Counted from the first letter of the stretch, positions 8,501 through 17,545 are shown. The stretch: 64,000 bases of DNA from JAMZMI01 sp049115715 (GCA_049115715.1 JAGDZQ010000039.1:62001-126000), one strand, 5' to 3'. Notes: generated from the sequence alone by a model not told the origin. Translations and numbers: made by a program.

Positions 8501-11026
8501 GTATGGAATGCTCGTGGTACTAATGCTAAAATTCCCTCCTTCTTCGTACACTTTACCATATAGATTGGCTTGCAGTGCTCCCGGTGCATTTCTAGTACTC
8601 CCAAGATCTAAGGTGATATTGGCATAGCCGGAAGCATCAATGCGACCTTCATATGCCATATTTCTGTCACTATAAAAACTCTTTGACGGATCGTCGAAAC
8701 TGAAATTTGGAAATTTCTCAAACTTGGTCTTTACCGGAGTAAGCTTGACTTCATACTCTGCTTTTAGATTTCCTGCCGTAGCACCACTCAGCCATCGAAC
8801 ATTCAAATCTGCATTGACACTTTTGTCATTGACACCAAACACCTCTTTATCAAACTTCAGGTCTATTTTTAATCTGTTTGGCTTTATGGTTTCTATTTTC
8901 ACTGTTTTGGTAAAAGTGGCTCCTCCTACTTTTGCCTTTGCTAACCAGTTGCCGGTTGGCGCTTCCGTGTCTGTCACAAAATCATACCGATACATATTGC
9001 CGACCGGTTGGCTGCTTATTTTCCTGAAAGCCAACTGCCCTGTCGGATTAAACAGCTCCATAATTACAGGATGTTGCTCAGGTAAAAGACCGTCTGACTT
9101 TTCTAGAATGAATCCAAGGTGCACCGTGTCTGCAGGACGCCAAACACCTCTTTCACCATATATAAACCCCTTGAGTCCGTTTTGAACCTCAGTACCCCCA
9201 ATGTTGAAATTGCTTAGTGATAATGAGGAGCCGTCATCCATTTTAAGGTACCCCACATCATTGCCATTTTTAGCTACCAACACAAATGGCTTTCCTTTGA
9301 TGTCCAATGTTGCTTTTCCATCTCCATCTGTAACTCCTTCTCCGAGCAATTGCTGTTGATAATCATATGCTTCGACAAACACATCTGCAATTGGTTCTGT
9401 GTCAATAAGGTTGGTTACAAATACCGACAAACCACTCTTATCGCCTCGCTTAGCGATCAAACCCAAATCAGTAGCAAGCAATACTTTTGATACACTTCTT
9501 CTTGCTCCATAATAAGAATCTGAACATGGATTATCCCGATCTTGCCACGTATAATTCGAGTTGTAGTAGGACTCATAATTATCCCAGTAAGAGCTTTCTT
9601 CTTCCTCTGAGGCGTCCCAGCTGTCCTCTTCTTGTATCGTTTCTATGTCATTGCTCTCGTCACAGAAATACATCGAATGCCTTTTTTGGAAACCAATGCT
9701 TATTTGATACATAGCACCGGGTTCTGCCGTAAGAATCTCTTCAAGGTCTATCGAGTACCTATTCCAATCATTGAGGTTTGTGACACCAACTGTATTGAGT
9801 TGTATTGATTTTCTTGTAACAGGTCTGGCAACTCGCTTTAGCTGACTAGTGCCTCCCAGACGATTAACTTGCAGGTATTGCAACACATTGTCCTCAAAAA
9901 CTCTAACTACCGTAACATCTACTGCTTTCAGTCCTATAGCTTCAAAGGGCAATTTTAGTCCATGCGTGCTCGGTAAAATTACTGATTTCTCTTTGCTGAT
10001 TAATCTTACTTCCGGCTTCACTTGCTTGAACTGTACTTTTGAAACATAATCTTCTTTCAATTCAAACCCAGCACTATTTTTAACTGCCTCATTGATGGTC
10101 AATGTCATTTCTGACCGCACATCTTCCGTCGGATAAATCTTCAATTCATTGAGACTGATAACCAATCTTGGTTTTGTGTTCGTTCCAGAAAGAGTTACAA
10201 GCCCTTTAAGGTTTTGTCTAGCGTCAAGCGGGTCAGAAAACATAACCGAAATGTATTTTTCTTTTCCCTCAACGACTTTGCTTGATACCACTTTGTAGTT
10301 ATCTAGAGACGGCACTTCTATTTCCAAATTATCATCTCTCTCTACTCCTATCACCGCTCCACTAGTTGTTAGAAATACTTTCCCTTCTTTTTTGGTTTTT
10401 TTAATATTCTCGACGGTGAACGTATATCGATTGTTTTCTCCCGAATCCTCCCATTTGATGTCTAGCTCAGTATCTCCCTGTTTCGCATTTAGGGTTTCCT
10501 TTATTTTTTCAAAAGACACAAAATCAGCAGTCTGAAACTCCCCAGATGCCTGAAGTTTAGTTAGGTCTGTGGTGCTATATGGCTTAAGTCCAAAAACTTT
10601 GACTTCATAGTTTTGTACTAAGGTTTGAAAAATGAATCGAAACGTTTTTTTGTCTTTTTCGATATTGGCTATCAGCTTAGATAAATCGGCCTCAACCTCA
10701 TACTTTTGATCGTTGGGTAACTTGTCAGAAGGCTGAAAAATAATTGTGCGGTTGTTGAGCCAGCTCGTCTCTCCTTTAATCGCTGGATTAAACTTAAAAA
10801 CACCATCAAGTTGCGTCCCAATCAATGAGTCCGAAACTGGTTGTGTAAGCTTTAATCTGATATCACTGGTTGAGGAAACCACACCTCCTGTAAAAGAGGA
10901 CACATGATCTACAAATAGCGCCTTGGGGCTACTAAAACTATCAATTTGATCAGAGGAAGCCTTATCTTTCTTTTGACATGATAATAAAATAAAACCTACA
11001 GTAAAGAATGCTATCAGGTGTTTCAT
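5477..11026 (-). CDS. Alpha-2-macroglobulin family lipoprotein with thioester
   Basis: This 1849-aa protein begins with a lipoprotein signal ending at FILLSC (Cys17), so it should be anchored in a membrane facing the periplasm. The architecture follows bacterial alpha-2-macroglobulins: repeated MG beta domains, a bait/MG region near 1150-1300, and the thioester motif CIEQ (Cys1400), followed by a helical TED domain and closing beta domains. The family traps proteases by covalent capture through the thioester. One oddity is an insertion between Cys455 and Cys501 that is very rich in Glu, Asp, Ser and Tyr. The gene overlaps pbpC downstream by 28 bases and shares its transcript. I think similar acidic inserts occur in other Bacteroidota members, from memory. 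Confidence 0.95.
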   Translation of the reverse strand: MKHLIAFFTVGFILLSCQKKDKASSDQIDSFSSPKALFVDHVSSFTGGVVSSTSDIRLKLTQPVSDSLIGTQLDGVFKFNPAIKGETSWLNNRTIIFQPSDKLPNDQKYEVEADLSKLIANIEKDKKTFRFIFQTLVQNYEVKVFGLKPYSTTDLTKLQASGEFQTADFVSFEKIKETLNAKQGDTELDIKWEDSGENNRYTFTVENIKKTKKEGKVFLTTSGAVIGVERDDNLEIEVPSLDNYKVVSSKVVEGKEKYISVMFSDPLDARQNLKGLVTLSGTNTKPRLVISLNELKIYPTEDVRSEMTLTINEAVKNSAGFELKEDYVSKVQFKQVKPEVRLISKEKSVILPSTHGLKLPFEAIGLKAVDVTVVRVFEDNVLQYLQVNRLGGTSQLKRVARPVTRKSIQLNTVGVTNLNDWNRYSIDLEEILTAEPGAMYQISIGFQKRHSMYFCDESNDIETIQEEDSWDASEEEESSYWDNYESYYNSNYTWQDRDNPCSDSYYGARRSVSKVLLATDLGLIAKRGDKSGLSVFVTNLIDTEPIADVFVEAYDYQQQLLGEGVTDGDGKATLDIKGKPFVLVAKNGNDVGYLKMDDGSSLSLSNFNIGGTEVQNGLKGFIYGERGVWRPADTVHLGFILEKSDGLLPEQHPVIMELFNPTGQLAFRKISSQPVGNMYRYDFVTDTEAPTGNWLAKAKVGGATFTKTVKIETIKPNRLKIDLKFDKEVFGVNDKSVNADLNVRWLSGATAGNLKAEYEVKLTPVKTKFEKFPNFSFDDPSKSFYSDRNMAYEGRIDASGYANITLDLGSTRNAPGALQANLYGKVYEEGGNFSISTTSIPYYPYSSFVGLKVPEGDKRGILLTDEDHNIQVVAVDTEGRPLTKKGVKVSLYKLNWRWWWDTSYDNISNYVGGSYRSPISNGKVDIVDGRGTYKLRVNYPQWGRYYLKVEDPNSGHSAGQVVYMDWPGWAGKGKKGELDGASMLDFASDKEEYKVGEDVILSIPSTEGNRILVSLESGSEIIQTFWVKAEKENTTISFKASPDMAPNIYAHLTMIQPHAQTENDLPIRLYGVQSIKIVDPSTLLKPVIKLPKELRPEQEFTVSISEENGKGMSYTLAIVDEGLLDITNYKTPKPWSTFFAREALGIKTWDIYDDVMNAYSGKMDYLLAIGGDGELLPKENKEANRFKPVVKYLGPFSLEPGAVQNHKITMPQYIGSVKTMVVASSDGAYGHTDVATPVKQPLMVLATLPRVAGPSEKMKLPVNLFALAEGLGEVDVTVKTEGTLQLTGKATQTISFAKSGDDVIYFDIQAKETLGVGKVKVLAKAGKLEANYDIEMNIISRNPMSTAIEDKLVDANSGWELEYEPLGILGKNGGSIEISSMPSLNIEQRLGYLIRYPHGCIEQTTSSVFPQVFLKNLVDLSSEKEASVQKNIAAGINRLKLFQLSSGGFSYWQGNNYPNNWGSNYAGHFLVEAKKAGYAVPSNMISNWVSFQTKRADSWGTSSSDDNNDLIQAYRLYTLAAAGEPALGAMNRMKEDKTIRTSAKWRLALAYALAGYEPQAQKIVEGLPTDVETSITDQHQTFGSNTRDKAMIMETMLALNMKEDAFEILMNLAKKMGDKDHWMSTQTTAYAFISISKYVETFNVESDTKVTITVSGQVENLSGDAFIYQTELKNGDANAVINIVNEGEAPIFARMIRTGIPMEGVEKPSKENIDFTVTYRDMDDKVIGVDRLKQGTNFKAEVTVANPGKKGDYAELALTQIFPSGWEILNTRLDGSEEANSVTEYLDIRDDRTMHYFDLKASKKATFTVLLNAAYQGKYYLPAIKAEAMYDRSIFANTAGKWVEVLPED

Positions 11027-11172
11027 AATGAGATTAGGTTAGAATCAAAGGGAAGTTAACAGAAGCTATTTTGAATAACAAAAGAGTCAGATTACGGTTA
11101 GGTGAAAGAATACTCTCTCCCATCATTTGGGTGACTAATTTCCGAAAAAAAATATTGTTTTACCCAAATGCT

Positions 11173-11760
11173 TTAGTCCCACTCACCGTTTAAGAATTTT
11201 TGGGGCTCATAAAAATGCTCTAGCAATGCCTCTTCATCAAAACAACCCAAGGTATATGACCTAAAATGCCTGTCTGGCAGCTTCTCTGAAGGTCTAATGT
11301 TGATTGGTGGACTCTTCAAAATCTCGAAATGAAAATGGTCAAATTGCCAACCGTATTGATCTAATTCTTGTCGGTTAAAAAACCTGGCAATTGGCTTATC
11401 TTGTGTCACCAATTCTCCAAGTTCAACTTCTATTTCGGCAATATGCTCATATACAGTCCAAACGGGTCCAATAGCTAAGTCATGAAAGATGATTAATTGT
11501 GCATAGGGGCCATCTGTTCTTTTACTGATCACTTCTCCATCGGCTATGGTGTAAATGGGTTCTGCCTGATAATTGCCATTTGGCCTCTTGATATCGATCC
11601 CTGTATGATGGTGAGCAGGAATATTGGGTCTGGCTTTACGTATTATTCCAAAATCTCCTATTTCTGTTAGTTCAATTGAATCACTATCTACCGGAAGCCT
11701 TATTTCAATTTGTTGATTGAACAATAAAATAGCTAAAAGAACGACTGCTTTAAACTGCAT
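11173..11760 (-). CDS. M23-family (LytM-like) metallopeptidase domain protein
   Basis: This 195-aa protein has an N-terminal hydrophobic stretch that probably directs export. It then shows the M23 zinc pattern: His52-x3-Asp56 in HHTGIDIKRP, a central VYEH motif near residue 103, and HFH (His142, His144) in QFDHFHFE. M23 enzymes cut peptidoglycan cross-links or act as non-catalytic LytM activators; here all expected ligands seem present. The domain is small and there is no SH3 or LysM targeting region. It stands alone, 146 bases upstream of the alpha-2-macroglobulin gene on the same strand. Confidence 0.85.
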   Translation of the reverse strand: MQFKAVVLLAILLFNQQIEIRLPVDSDSIELTEIGDFGIIRKARPNIPAHHHTGIDIKRPNGNYQAEPIYTIADGEVISKRTDGPYAQLIIFHDLAIGPVWTVYEHIAEIEVELGELVTQDKPIARFFNRQELDQYGWQFDHFHFEILKSPPINIRPSEKLPDRHFRSYTLGCFDEEALLEHFYEPQKFLNGEWD

Positions 11761-11850
11761 TTGACAATCAAATAGTTAAAGATATAACCCATAGAAGAAA
11801 TCACTTTATAGGACCACACTTACCCAAAAGAGTCTCTTTAATTCTTAGAA

Positions 11851-12549
11851 TTAATCTCTAAGCGCAATCAATATTCTCAAGATATACCAGAAAAGCAGCA
11901 TCAAAGAAGCGAACAGACCAAGTGCAGCTGCGACATGCTGATTGGTATTGTAGTTATGGATAAGATTTGAAGTTTGATATAAAATGCTCCCTGCTGCAAG
12001 TGCTACCATCGCAAATGAGAAGAAAATCCCAAGACTAAAGCCAAATACAATCCCAAGAATGATAGCTCCCATTGCTACTAAAAAACCAACGGCAAGTGCA
12101 TTTTTAAGAAAGGAAAAATCCTTTTTTGTTGTTAGTACCACGATGGTCAAACCAATAAACAGAAACAACGTCATTAGTCCGGCCTGAAGAATAATATCTA
12201 CACCTGCTATGCTTGCACCTATGTAAAGTAATGGAACAAAAATGATGGCTTCACCCAGTGTATAGATGAATAGTGCGGTGTACTGCATCTGCTCTGATGC
12301 ACTAGACCTTGCCCAACTCTCTGTCTTATATGAAATGAACATAAAACCACCTAGAACTATCAACCAAGTCCATCTTCCTGAAAGCATCCAAGTAGCAATA
12401 CCCTCAGCTAAGCCTGATTGAAACAACAAAATCTCTATCAAAATAAAGCCTAGCACCGCCAAAGCAAGGTGAAGGTACGTTTGCTTAATGAAGGTTGCTC
12501 TTTGGCTTTGATCAGCAATATTTAATGGAATTCCTAGTGTCTGTTGCAT
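11851..12549 (-). CDS. Bax inhibitor-1 / YccA family membrane protein
   Basis: This 232-aa protein has seven evident hydrophobic segments and short polar loops, which fits the TMBIM/Bax inhibitor-1 fold. The first segment follows the stretch RATFIKQTYLHLALAVLGF, typical of bacterial members. Family proteins such as BsYetJ act as pH-sensitive calcium leak channels, and YccA interacts with FtsH. Whether this one leaks calcium is inference. It appears monocistronic. Confidence 0.9.
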   Translation of the reverse strand: MQQTLGIPLNIADQSQRATFIKQTYLHLALAVLGFILIEILLFQSGLAEGIATWMLSGRWTWLIVLGGFMFISYKTESWARSSASEQMQYTALFIYTLGEAIIFVPLLYIGASIAGVDIILQAGLMTLFLFIGLTIVVLTTKKDFSFLKNALAVGFLVAMGAIILGIVFGFSLGIFFSFAMVALAAGSILYQTSNLIHNYNTNQHVAAALGLFASLMLLFWYILRILIALRD

Positions 12550-12646
12550 TTCAAGAATATGATTATTAAAAGTTCATGACTAAGATATTGAAATTTATGA
12601 TCGATGCGAATGGGTACTATTAGAAATAGGAATTAAGTGATCGGAT

Positions 12647-13528
12647 TTACTCCAAACAACACCACTTGTATTTCACCCCGCTCCCGCATGGACAGGGTGA
12701 GTTTCGACTTGGATGTGTACTTTCAACAAATGAGGATGGGTCTATTATTGCTGTCATATCCTGATTAAACAACTGACTCAATTTCTCATAAAGCTTTGGA
12801 TGTTTCTTCTTGAGAAGGTGTGGTCTTTCGAAGAAGTATTCTCCGGTGACCGCTAAGAACTCCTGCCGGTTGGTTGCACCATAGTCATTGATATCGGACT
12901 GTTTAGCTACAATTTCATTGGTTTTCTCCTTGACAAAGTCTAACCACGGCAGTACATAGGACTTATTTTCAAAACCGGGAGGCACTCCGTCTATACTACC
13001 TGTTTCTTTGTCAAATAGATGAACAAACTCATGAATGCCTACATTCTTTTTGTCATTGGAAATATCAAACCCTACATGCAGAGCTGGTTTAGATAAAATC
13101 ATCTTTCCTTCCATAGATCCATTCCCTACCATACCAGTTATGATTTCCTCCGTACTTCCAATATTAAAATTCCGATCAAAGGAGTTTGGGTATAGTATGA
13201 CTTCATCGAGGTGATTGTATGTCCATTCGGGAAAGCCAAACAATGGAATCACAGCACTGCTAGCCACTAACAATCGATCTTCTAAAGTAATTTCCGTTTG
13301 GACGCCTGTGATTCTCACCGCTTCTAGGAATCGCTGAATATCTAATTCAAATTGAAGCTTTTGCGTCTCATTAAGGTTTCGGTAGAAGTTGACCTGCTTA
13401 CGAAGGAAAGTCTTCCATTTTTCGGGAGTCAAGATGGTGGGTTTCTCCATCATCTCTTTGGGTTTCTTCCTTAGAATGAACACTAAAAGGACAATAAGCC
13501 CCAAACCAATAAGTACAGCTATCTCCAT
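12647..13528 (-). CDS. mtfA: MtfA-type zinc peptidase fused to a SEC-C motif
   Basis: This 293-aa protein has an N-terminal membrane helix (residues 3-20), then an MtfA/M90 domain with the zinc motif HEFVHLFDKETG (about residue 166 onward). The last 17 residues form a SEC-C zinc motif, CPCGSG-x5-CC. E. coli MtfA binds and inactivates the Mlc repressor and has aminopeptidase activity, but it is soluble and has no SEC-C tail. The tail may tether the enzyme to a substrate or the ribosome/SecA environment, which is inference. The gene ends 16 bases upstream-facing of the helicase gene's stop side on the same strand, so the helicase is transcribed first and this one follows. Confidence 0.9.
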   Translation of the reverse strand: MEIAVLIGLGLIVLLVFILRKKPKEMMEKPTILTPEKWKTFLRKQVNFYRNLNETQKLQFELDIQRFLEAVRITGVQTEITLEDRLLVASSAVIPLFGFPEWTYNHLDEVILYPNSFDRNFNIGSTEEIITGMVGNGSMEGKMILSKPALHVGFDISNDKKNVGIHEFVHLFDKETGSIDGVPPGFENKSYVLPWLDFVKEKTNEIVAKQSDINDYGATNRQEFLAVTGEYFFERPHLLKKKHPKLYEKLSQLFNQDMTAIIDPSSFVESTHPSRNSPCPCGSGVKYKWCCLE

Positions 13529-13543
13529 ATTAAATTCGCTCTG

Positions 13544-16306
13544 CTATATCGTTTTGCAGAATTTCATCAATTCATTCAGACAACCTTCTCTATCAAATTT
13601 CCAATAAGTATAAGGTAATGGAAATGTAGGTGCTCCTGCTCTTATCAAGACTTTGTGCTCATTTGAATCCAATGCCTCCTGATATTTACCCGGATAACCG
13701 ATTAGGTTGATTCCGTATAATTGGTTGTTTTCTACAAAAGCCATATCAAGAGTCAGTCCTGCTATTGGAAAATCCGTCCAACAACGAATCCTTCTTTCAA
13801 GCAATGCTCTTCTAACATCATCTGCAAAATCATCATGTATTCTTTCGGTTCCAGCCTCACCCTTCAGAAGGTTATTCCCAATTTCACTAAGGTACTTTCT
13901 CATAAAAAGCCCGGAATCAAAATGATCCGAGAAGGACTTAAAAATCACTTGCAGAGATCTAGCTCTTGTCATTGCTACATTGAAAACCTCAGGTTTGTTC
14001 AAATGCAAGAGGGCAGAGTGATGTGCATGCTCATCAATGGCAATGGACAAAAGCATAATATCTCTCTCTTCTCCTTGAAAAGAATAAGCTGTACCGCATA
14101 AAATGTTGTGTTTTTCGATAGCTGAAATAGGTATCTCAGAAAAAACTCTTTTCTCAATATATTCTATTTGATCTCTGAATGGTGACAAAACCCCTATTGT
14201 CTGGGCTATTGAGATCTTGCTATCAGAATGATCTTCAATAATTTTTTCTATTCTTTTTATTAGCGCATCAGCTTCTTCGACATTGACTCCCTTAGCATCT
14301 CTGTTTCCATCTACACTAATCACTTCCAAATGTCCATTCTTGGAATTAAAGGGCATTTTGGTCATGATCTTCAGCTGCCCGTCATAGAAGTGTTTGTTGC
14401 TAAACTGGATGATATCAGGCATACTCCGAAAGTGCTCGTCAAGAAAGCACACTTGTTTTTGATTCGACATCCTATCATTGACCAAATCCAGAATACTGGT
14501 ATTTCGGTAATCAAGATTTGATTGATATTTTTCCAAATCAACTTTATTCTTTTTTGCTAAAACTTCTTGAGCAGATCCTGATAAAAAAGAAGCGTGTTTT
14601 AATTGTTTGGGGTCTCCTACAATCACAATTCGTTTGGCTCTTTGAATCACTGGTAAGCAACTGGCTATATCGCATTGTGTTGCTTCATCAATAATGGCAA
14701 GATCAAAAACTTCTTTATTGAGGGGCAATACACTGTTAATATCGGACATATTGACCAGCCATATCGGAAAGCTTTTGAAGAGATAAGAAAAATCAATTCT
14801 TCCGAATATCGCATCTTTTCTTGAGCTCTGTCTCGCTGTAATCGACTTTAGGAAGTCATTAAACAGCAATCTATTGTTGTAGAGGGCATTGTGGACTTGA
14901 TGGCTAAAGTTCTGATTAATAAACTCTTTCAATTCCTGAACATGATCCAGGGTATCAGTAATAAAATTTTCAGTTACTTCCCAATGAGGTTTGTTCAAAG
15001 AGTTTCTCCATTTGATATACCGAACTTTGAGTCTGCTTAGTAATGATGTCTGTTCGAACACTTCAGCGAGGTATTTTCCCCACCTTAGTTCATTTTTTAC
15101 CATTCTTTCAAAAACCCGCTCATGCTTAGATAGCCTCTTAACTGTACTAAAAAGGCTTTTCTCGATCATGCGAAGGTTGTATCCATCATCTTTTGGTCTT
15201 CTCCTAGTTGAAGAAAGAAGGTTTTTGAGTTCTCCTTTTAGTTTTCTCTTATAGTCACTTTTTCCTGCTCTAAGTGCTACCCTTTTTATGCCTAGATCGT
15301 TTTCTATTTTATTGTATATCACATCCACAGCTTGATCTGTCTTTGAGGCTATCAGGACAGAATTCCCCTTGCTCATCTGCTCTATAGCAAGAGATGCTAT
15401 GGTAAAGGATTTTCCTGTCCCAGGCGGACCAATTACTAATGTGCATTTATGGTCATTGGATGACTTGACAACCTCTAGTTGTGATTCACTCAACATTGCA
15501 GGTATCTTACCAGTCCAACTAGCGGAAAGAGCTGATGATGACATTCTATTATCAAACAAGTATCTTAACGGCTCAGAATAGTCCTTGTCTTTTGCTATAC
15601 GCTGAAGTTCGCTTATGATCCCAAGAGTCGAAGAAGAACGTCTCATAACTCCGAAACTTATTGATGGTACAATGGAATACCCTTCTATCCCCTCCAGCTG
15701 CTTTGGTTGAACCAGACGTCCTAGTTTTTTTCCTGATACAAGTTCAGGATAAAGTAATGCATCCTCACCATTGAAATTTTCAATCGCTTTTTCAAGGATA
15801 GATTTAAGAGTAGCAACCGAACCTATATCATCAAAAAGATTAGGTAATTGTGTCAAGTCTTCATAAAAATCCTCTGCATCCTCCTTTTTAATTGAGTTCA
15901 AAAAATTGATATTCACTATCCTCTTTGACAAGTTTGGTTTGACGTACCAAACCCCTTTCTCTAATATTAATTCGCTTGGATAGAGAAATATAGGCGCACA
16001 TATTTTCGAGCCACGACTTAAGCCGGTTTCACTTTTTCCTTTCACGAAAAAGGAAGCACAATAAAGCACCTTTTCTCTTTTATATACAGTAAGAATCTTA
16101 GAAACCTCCTCAGCGTAATCGACAGGTATAGGATAGTATGGAAGCTCACCATTGATCAATACATCGCGTCCCTCAAGGAAAAAACGCTTCTCTACTTTTG
16201 TTGAGAAAATATTGCTTATTGAAAGCGTGCGGGTATCTGCCTGATAGCAGTCTTTGTAGTAAGAAATTAGATTGGCTATTTCCAAGTTGGAAAAATAATA
16301 CCCCAA
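13544..16306 (-). CDS. Superfamily 1 DNA/RNA helicase (UPF1/DNA2-like) with nuclease-like tail
   Basis: This 920-aa protein has an N-terminal region of about 280 residues with no clear domain. A split AAA_11/AAA_12 helicase core follows: Walker A GPPGTGKS near 294, DEAT box (IIDEATQC) near 534, GDPKQLKH, DEHFRS, YSFQGEERD and MTRAR motifs. These are the conserved SF1B helicase motifs. The last 100 residues (RRALLERRIRCWTDFPIAGLTLDMAFV onward in fragments) resemble the restriction-endonuclease-like tails of this helicase group. The expected acidic/Lys pair is replaced (GINLIGY), so the nuclease is probably dead. Substrate and pathway are unknown. It is transcribed divergently from speD. Confidence 0.85.
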   Translation of the reverse strand: MGYYFSNLEIANLISYYKDCYQADTRTLSISNIFSTKVEKRFFLEGRDVLINGELPYYPIPVDYAEEVSKILTVYKREKVLYCASFFVKGKSETGLSRGSKICAPIFLYPSELILEKGVWYVKPNLSKRIVNINFLNSIKKEDAEDFYEDLTQLPNLFDDIGSVATLKSILEKAIENFNGEDALLYPELVSGKKLGRLVQPKQLEGIEGYSIVPSISFGVMRRSSSTLGIISELQRIAKDKDYSEPLRYLFDNRMSSSALSASWTGKIPAMLSESQLEVVKSSNDHKCTLVIGPPGTGKSFTIASLAIEQMSKGNSVLIASKTDQAVDVIYNKIENDLGIKRVALRAGKSDYKRKLKGELKNLLSSTRRRPKDDGYNLRMIEKSLFSTVKRLSKHERVFERMVKNELRWGKYLAEVFEQTSLLSRLKVRYIKWRNSLNKPHWEVTENFITDTLDHVQELKEFINQNFSHQVHNALYNNRLLFNDFLKSITARQSSRKDAIFGRIDFSYLFKSFPIWLVNMSDINSVLPLNKEVFDLAIIDEATQCDIASCLPVIQRAKRIVIVGDPKQLKHASFLSGSAQEVLAKKNKVDLEKYQSNLDYRNTSILDLVNDRMSNQKQVCFLDEHFRSMPDIIQFSNKHFYDGQLKIMTKMPFNSKNGHLEVISVDGNRDAKGVNVEEADALIKRIEKIIEDHSDSKISIAQTIGVLSPFRDQIEYIEKRVFSEIPISAIEKHNILCGTAYSFQGEERDIMLLSIAIDEHAHHSALLHLNKPEVFNVAMTRARSLQVIFKSFSDHFDSGLFMRKYLSEIGNNLLKGEAGTERIHDDFADDVRRALLERRIRCWTDFPIAGLTLDMAFVENNQLYGINLIGYPGKYQEALDSNEHKVLIRAGAPTFPLPYTYWKFDREGCLNELMKFCKTI

Positions 16307-16432
16307 GCCTAAGGATAAAAATTATTTACACTTAGATCGGAATATTTCGTCTCTAATAAAACTTCGAATTATTCTTAATTACAAACCAGAACACTAACCT
16401 TTCTTTAAATTGCCACTAAAAACAAACAATAA

Positions 16433-16741
16433 TTGAAGGCCAAAATAGATAACTATAGCACTTGGGTTGACGGTGCGAAACCAGATGACCTCAAAACAAG
16501 CATTGAGGCACTTCTGACTCAATCGGGTTTTACTGTGCTCAATTTTATGGAGCATCATTTCAAACCTCAGGGCTACACAGCTGTTTGGCTATTGGCTGAG
16601 AGTCATTGTGCTTTGCATACATTCCCTGAAGAGAATCAATCTTATGTCGAACTCAGTAGCTGCAACACAAAAATGTACGTCGAGTTTATCAATTTATTCA
16701 CCACTCATTTTAACTTATCAGAATCAGAGGTTATAAACTAA
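16433..16741 (+). CDS. speD: S-adenosylmethionine decarboxylase proenzyme, short SpeD type
   Basis: This 102-aa protein carries the prokaryotic AdoMetDC signature AESHCALHTFPE. Ser57 is the predicted self-cleavage site that becomes the pyruvoyl group; His62 and Cys77 match the processing and proton-donor residues. It makes decarboxylated AdoMet, the aminopropyl donor for spermidine. The ORF opens with TTG at 16433, directly after an in-frame TAA, so TTG is the first usable start and no ATG occurs before Met39, which would delete the fold. The K+ channel gene starts one base after its stop, so the two are co-translated. Its likely partner enzyme is the aminopropyltransferase at 21652-23211. 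Confidence 0.93.
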   Translation: MKAKIDNYSTWVDGAKPDDLKTSIEALLTQSGFTVLNFMEHHFKPQGYTAVWLLAESHCALHTFPEENQSYVELSSCNTKMYVEFINLFTTHFNLSESEVIN

Positions 16742-16742
16742 G

Positions 16743-17540
16743 ATGCTTAACAAAAGAAGAATTTTCGAGACCCTGGAAAAAGGTGAAGGTGACGATCGAC
16801 TAAGCAAGCGTTTCGACATTTTCATCATGTCGATGATTCTCCTGAATGTGGCAGCTGTCATTCTAGAAACTGTAGAAAATATTCACAATGAGTTCATTGA
16901 GGTATTCTACTATTTCGAAATTGTTTCTATCATCATATTTTCCATAGAATACCTGGGCCGACTTTGGACATGTACCTATTTCGAAAAATATAAGCATCCT
17001 TTCTGGGGCCGAATCAAATTCATTTTTTCTTTCGCGGGACTTATAGATCTTTTGGCGATTCTCCCATTTTATTTGCCACTGGTATTCGCTATGGATGGTC
17101 GTTTTTTAAGAATGCTAAGACTCTTCCGAGTACTTCGGATTTTTAAAATGGGTCGGTATTCAACCGCGTTTAACCTCATTGTAAAGGTAGTATCAAAAAG
17201 GAAAGAAGAGCTACTAATTACTTTGACCATCGTGCTGGTAATGCTAATACTGGCTTCCAGTATGATGTATTACATAGAGCATGAAGCTCAGCCTGACAAC
17301 TTCAGCAGTATACCTGAGACAATGTGGTGGGGAGTTGCCACGCTTACTACTGTCGGTTATGGTGACGTCTATCCTGTAACTGGATTTGGAAAGGTGCTGG
17401 GAGCCTTCATTGCCATTCTGGGAGTAGGCATATTTGCGCTTCCTGCAGGGATAATCGCGGCAGGTTTCGAGTCAGAAATCAGTAAGCGACTAGAAGAAAA
17501 AGAAGCGACTAAAAAAAGAAAAAGCAACTCTAAGTCATAG
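16743..17540 (+). CDS. Six-helix voltage-gated-type K+ channel
   Basis: This 265-aa protein has six membrane segments and no RCK domain. The S4-like helix carries regularly spaced arginines (RFLRMLRLFRVLRIFKMGR, about 120-138). The selectivity filter TTVGYGD near 202-208 is a canonical K+ filter. The C-terminal tail is short and basic. It lies one base after speD, which suggests that ion flux and polyamine supply are controlled together; polyamines are known blockers of many cation channels, so the link is chemically plausible but is inference here. Confidence 0.92.
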   Translation: MLNKRRIFETLEKGEGDDRLSKRFDIFIMSMILLNVAAVILETVENIHNEFIEVFYYFEIVSIIIFSIEYLGRLWTCTYFEKYKHPFWGRIKFIFSFAGLIDLLAILPFYLPLVFAMDGRFLRMLRLFRVLRIFKMGRYSTAFNLIVKVVSKRKEELLITLTIVLVMLILASSMMYYIEHEAQPDNFSSIPETMWWGVATLTTVGYGDVYPVTGFGKVLGAFIAILGVGIFALPAGIIAAGFESEISKRLEEKEATKKRKSNSKS

Positions 17541-17545
17541 CTCAT

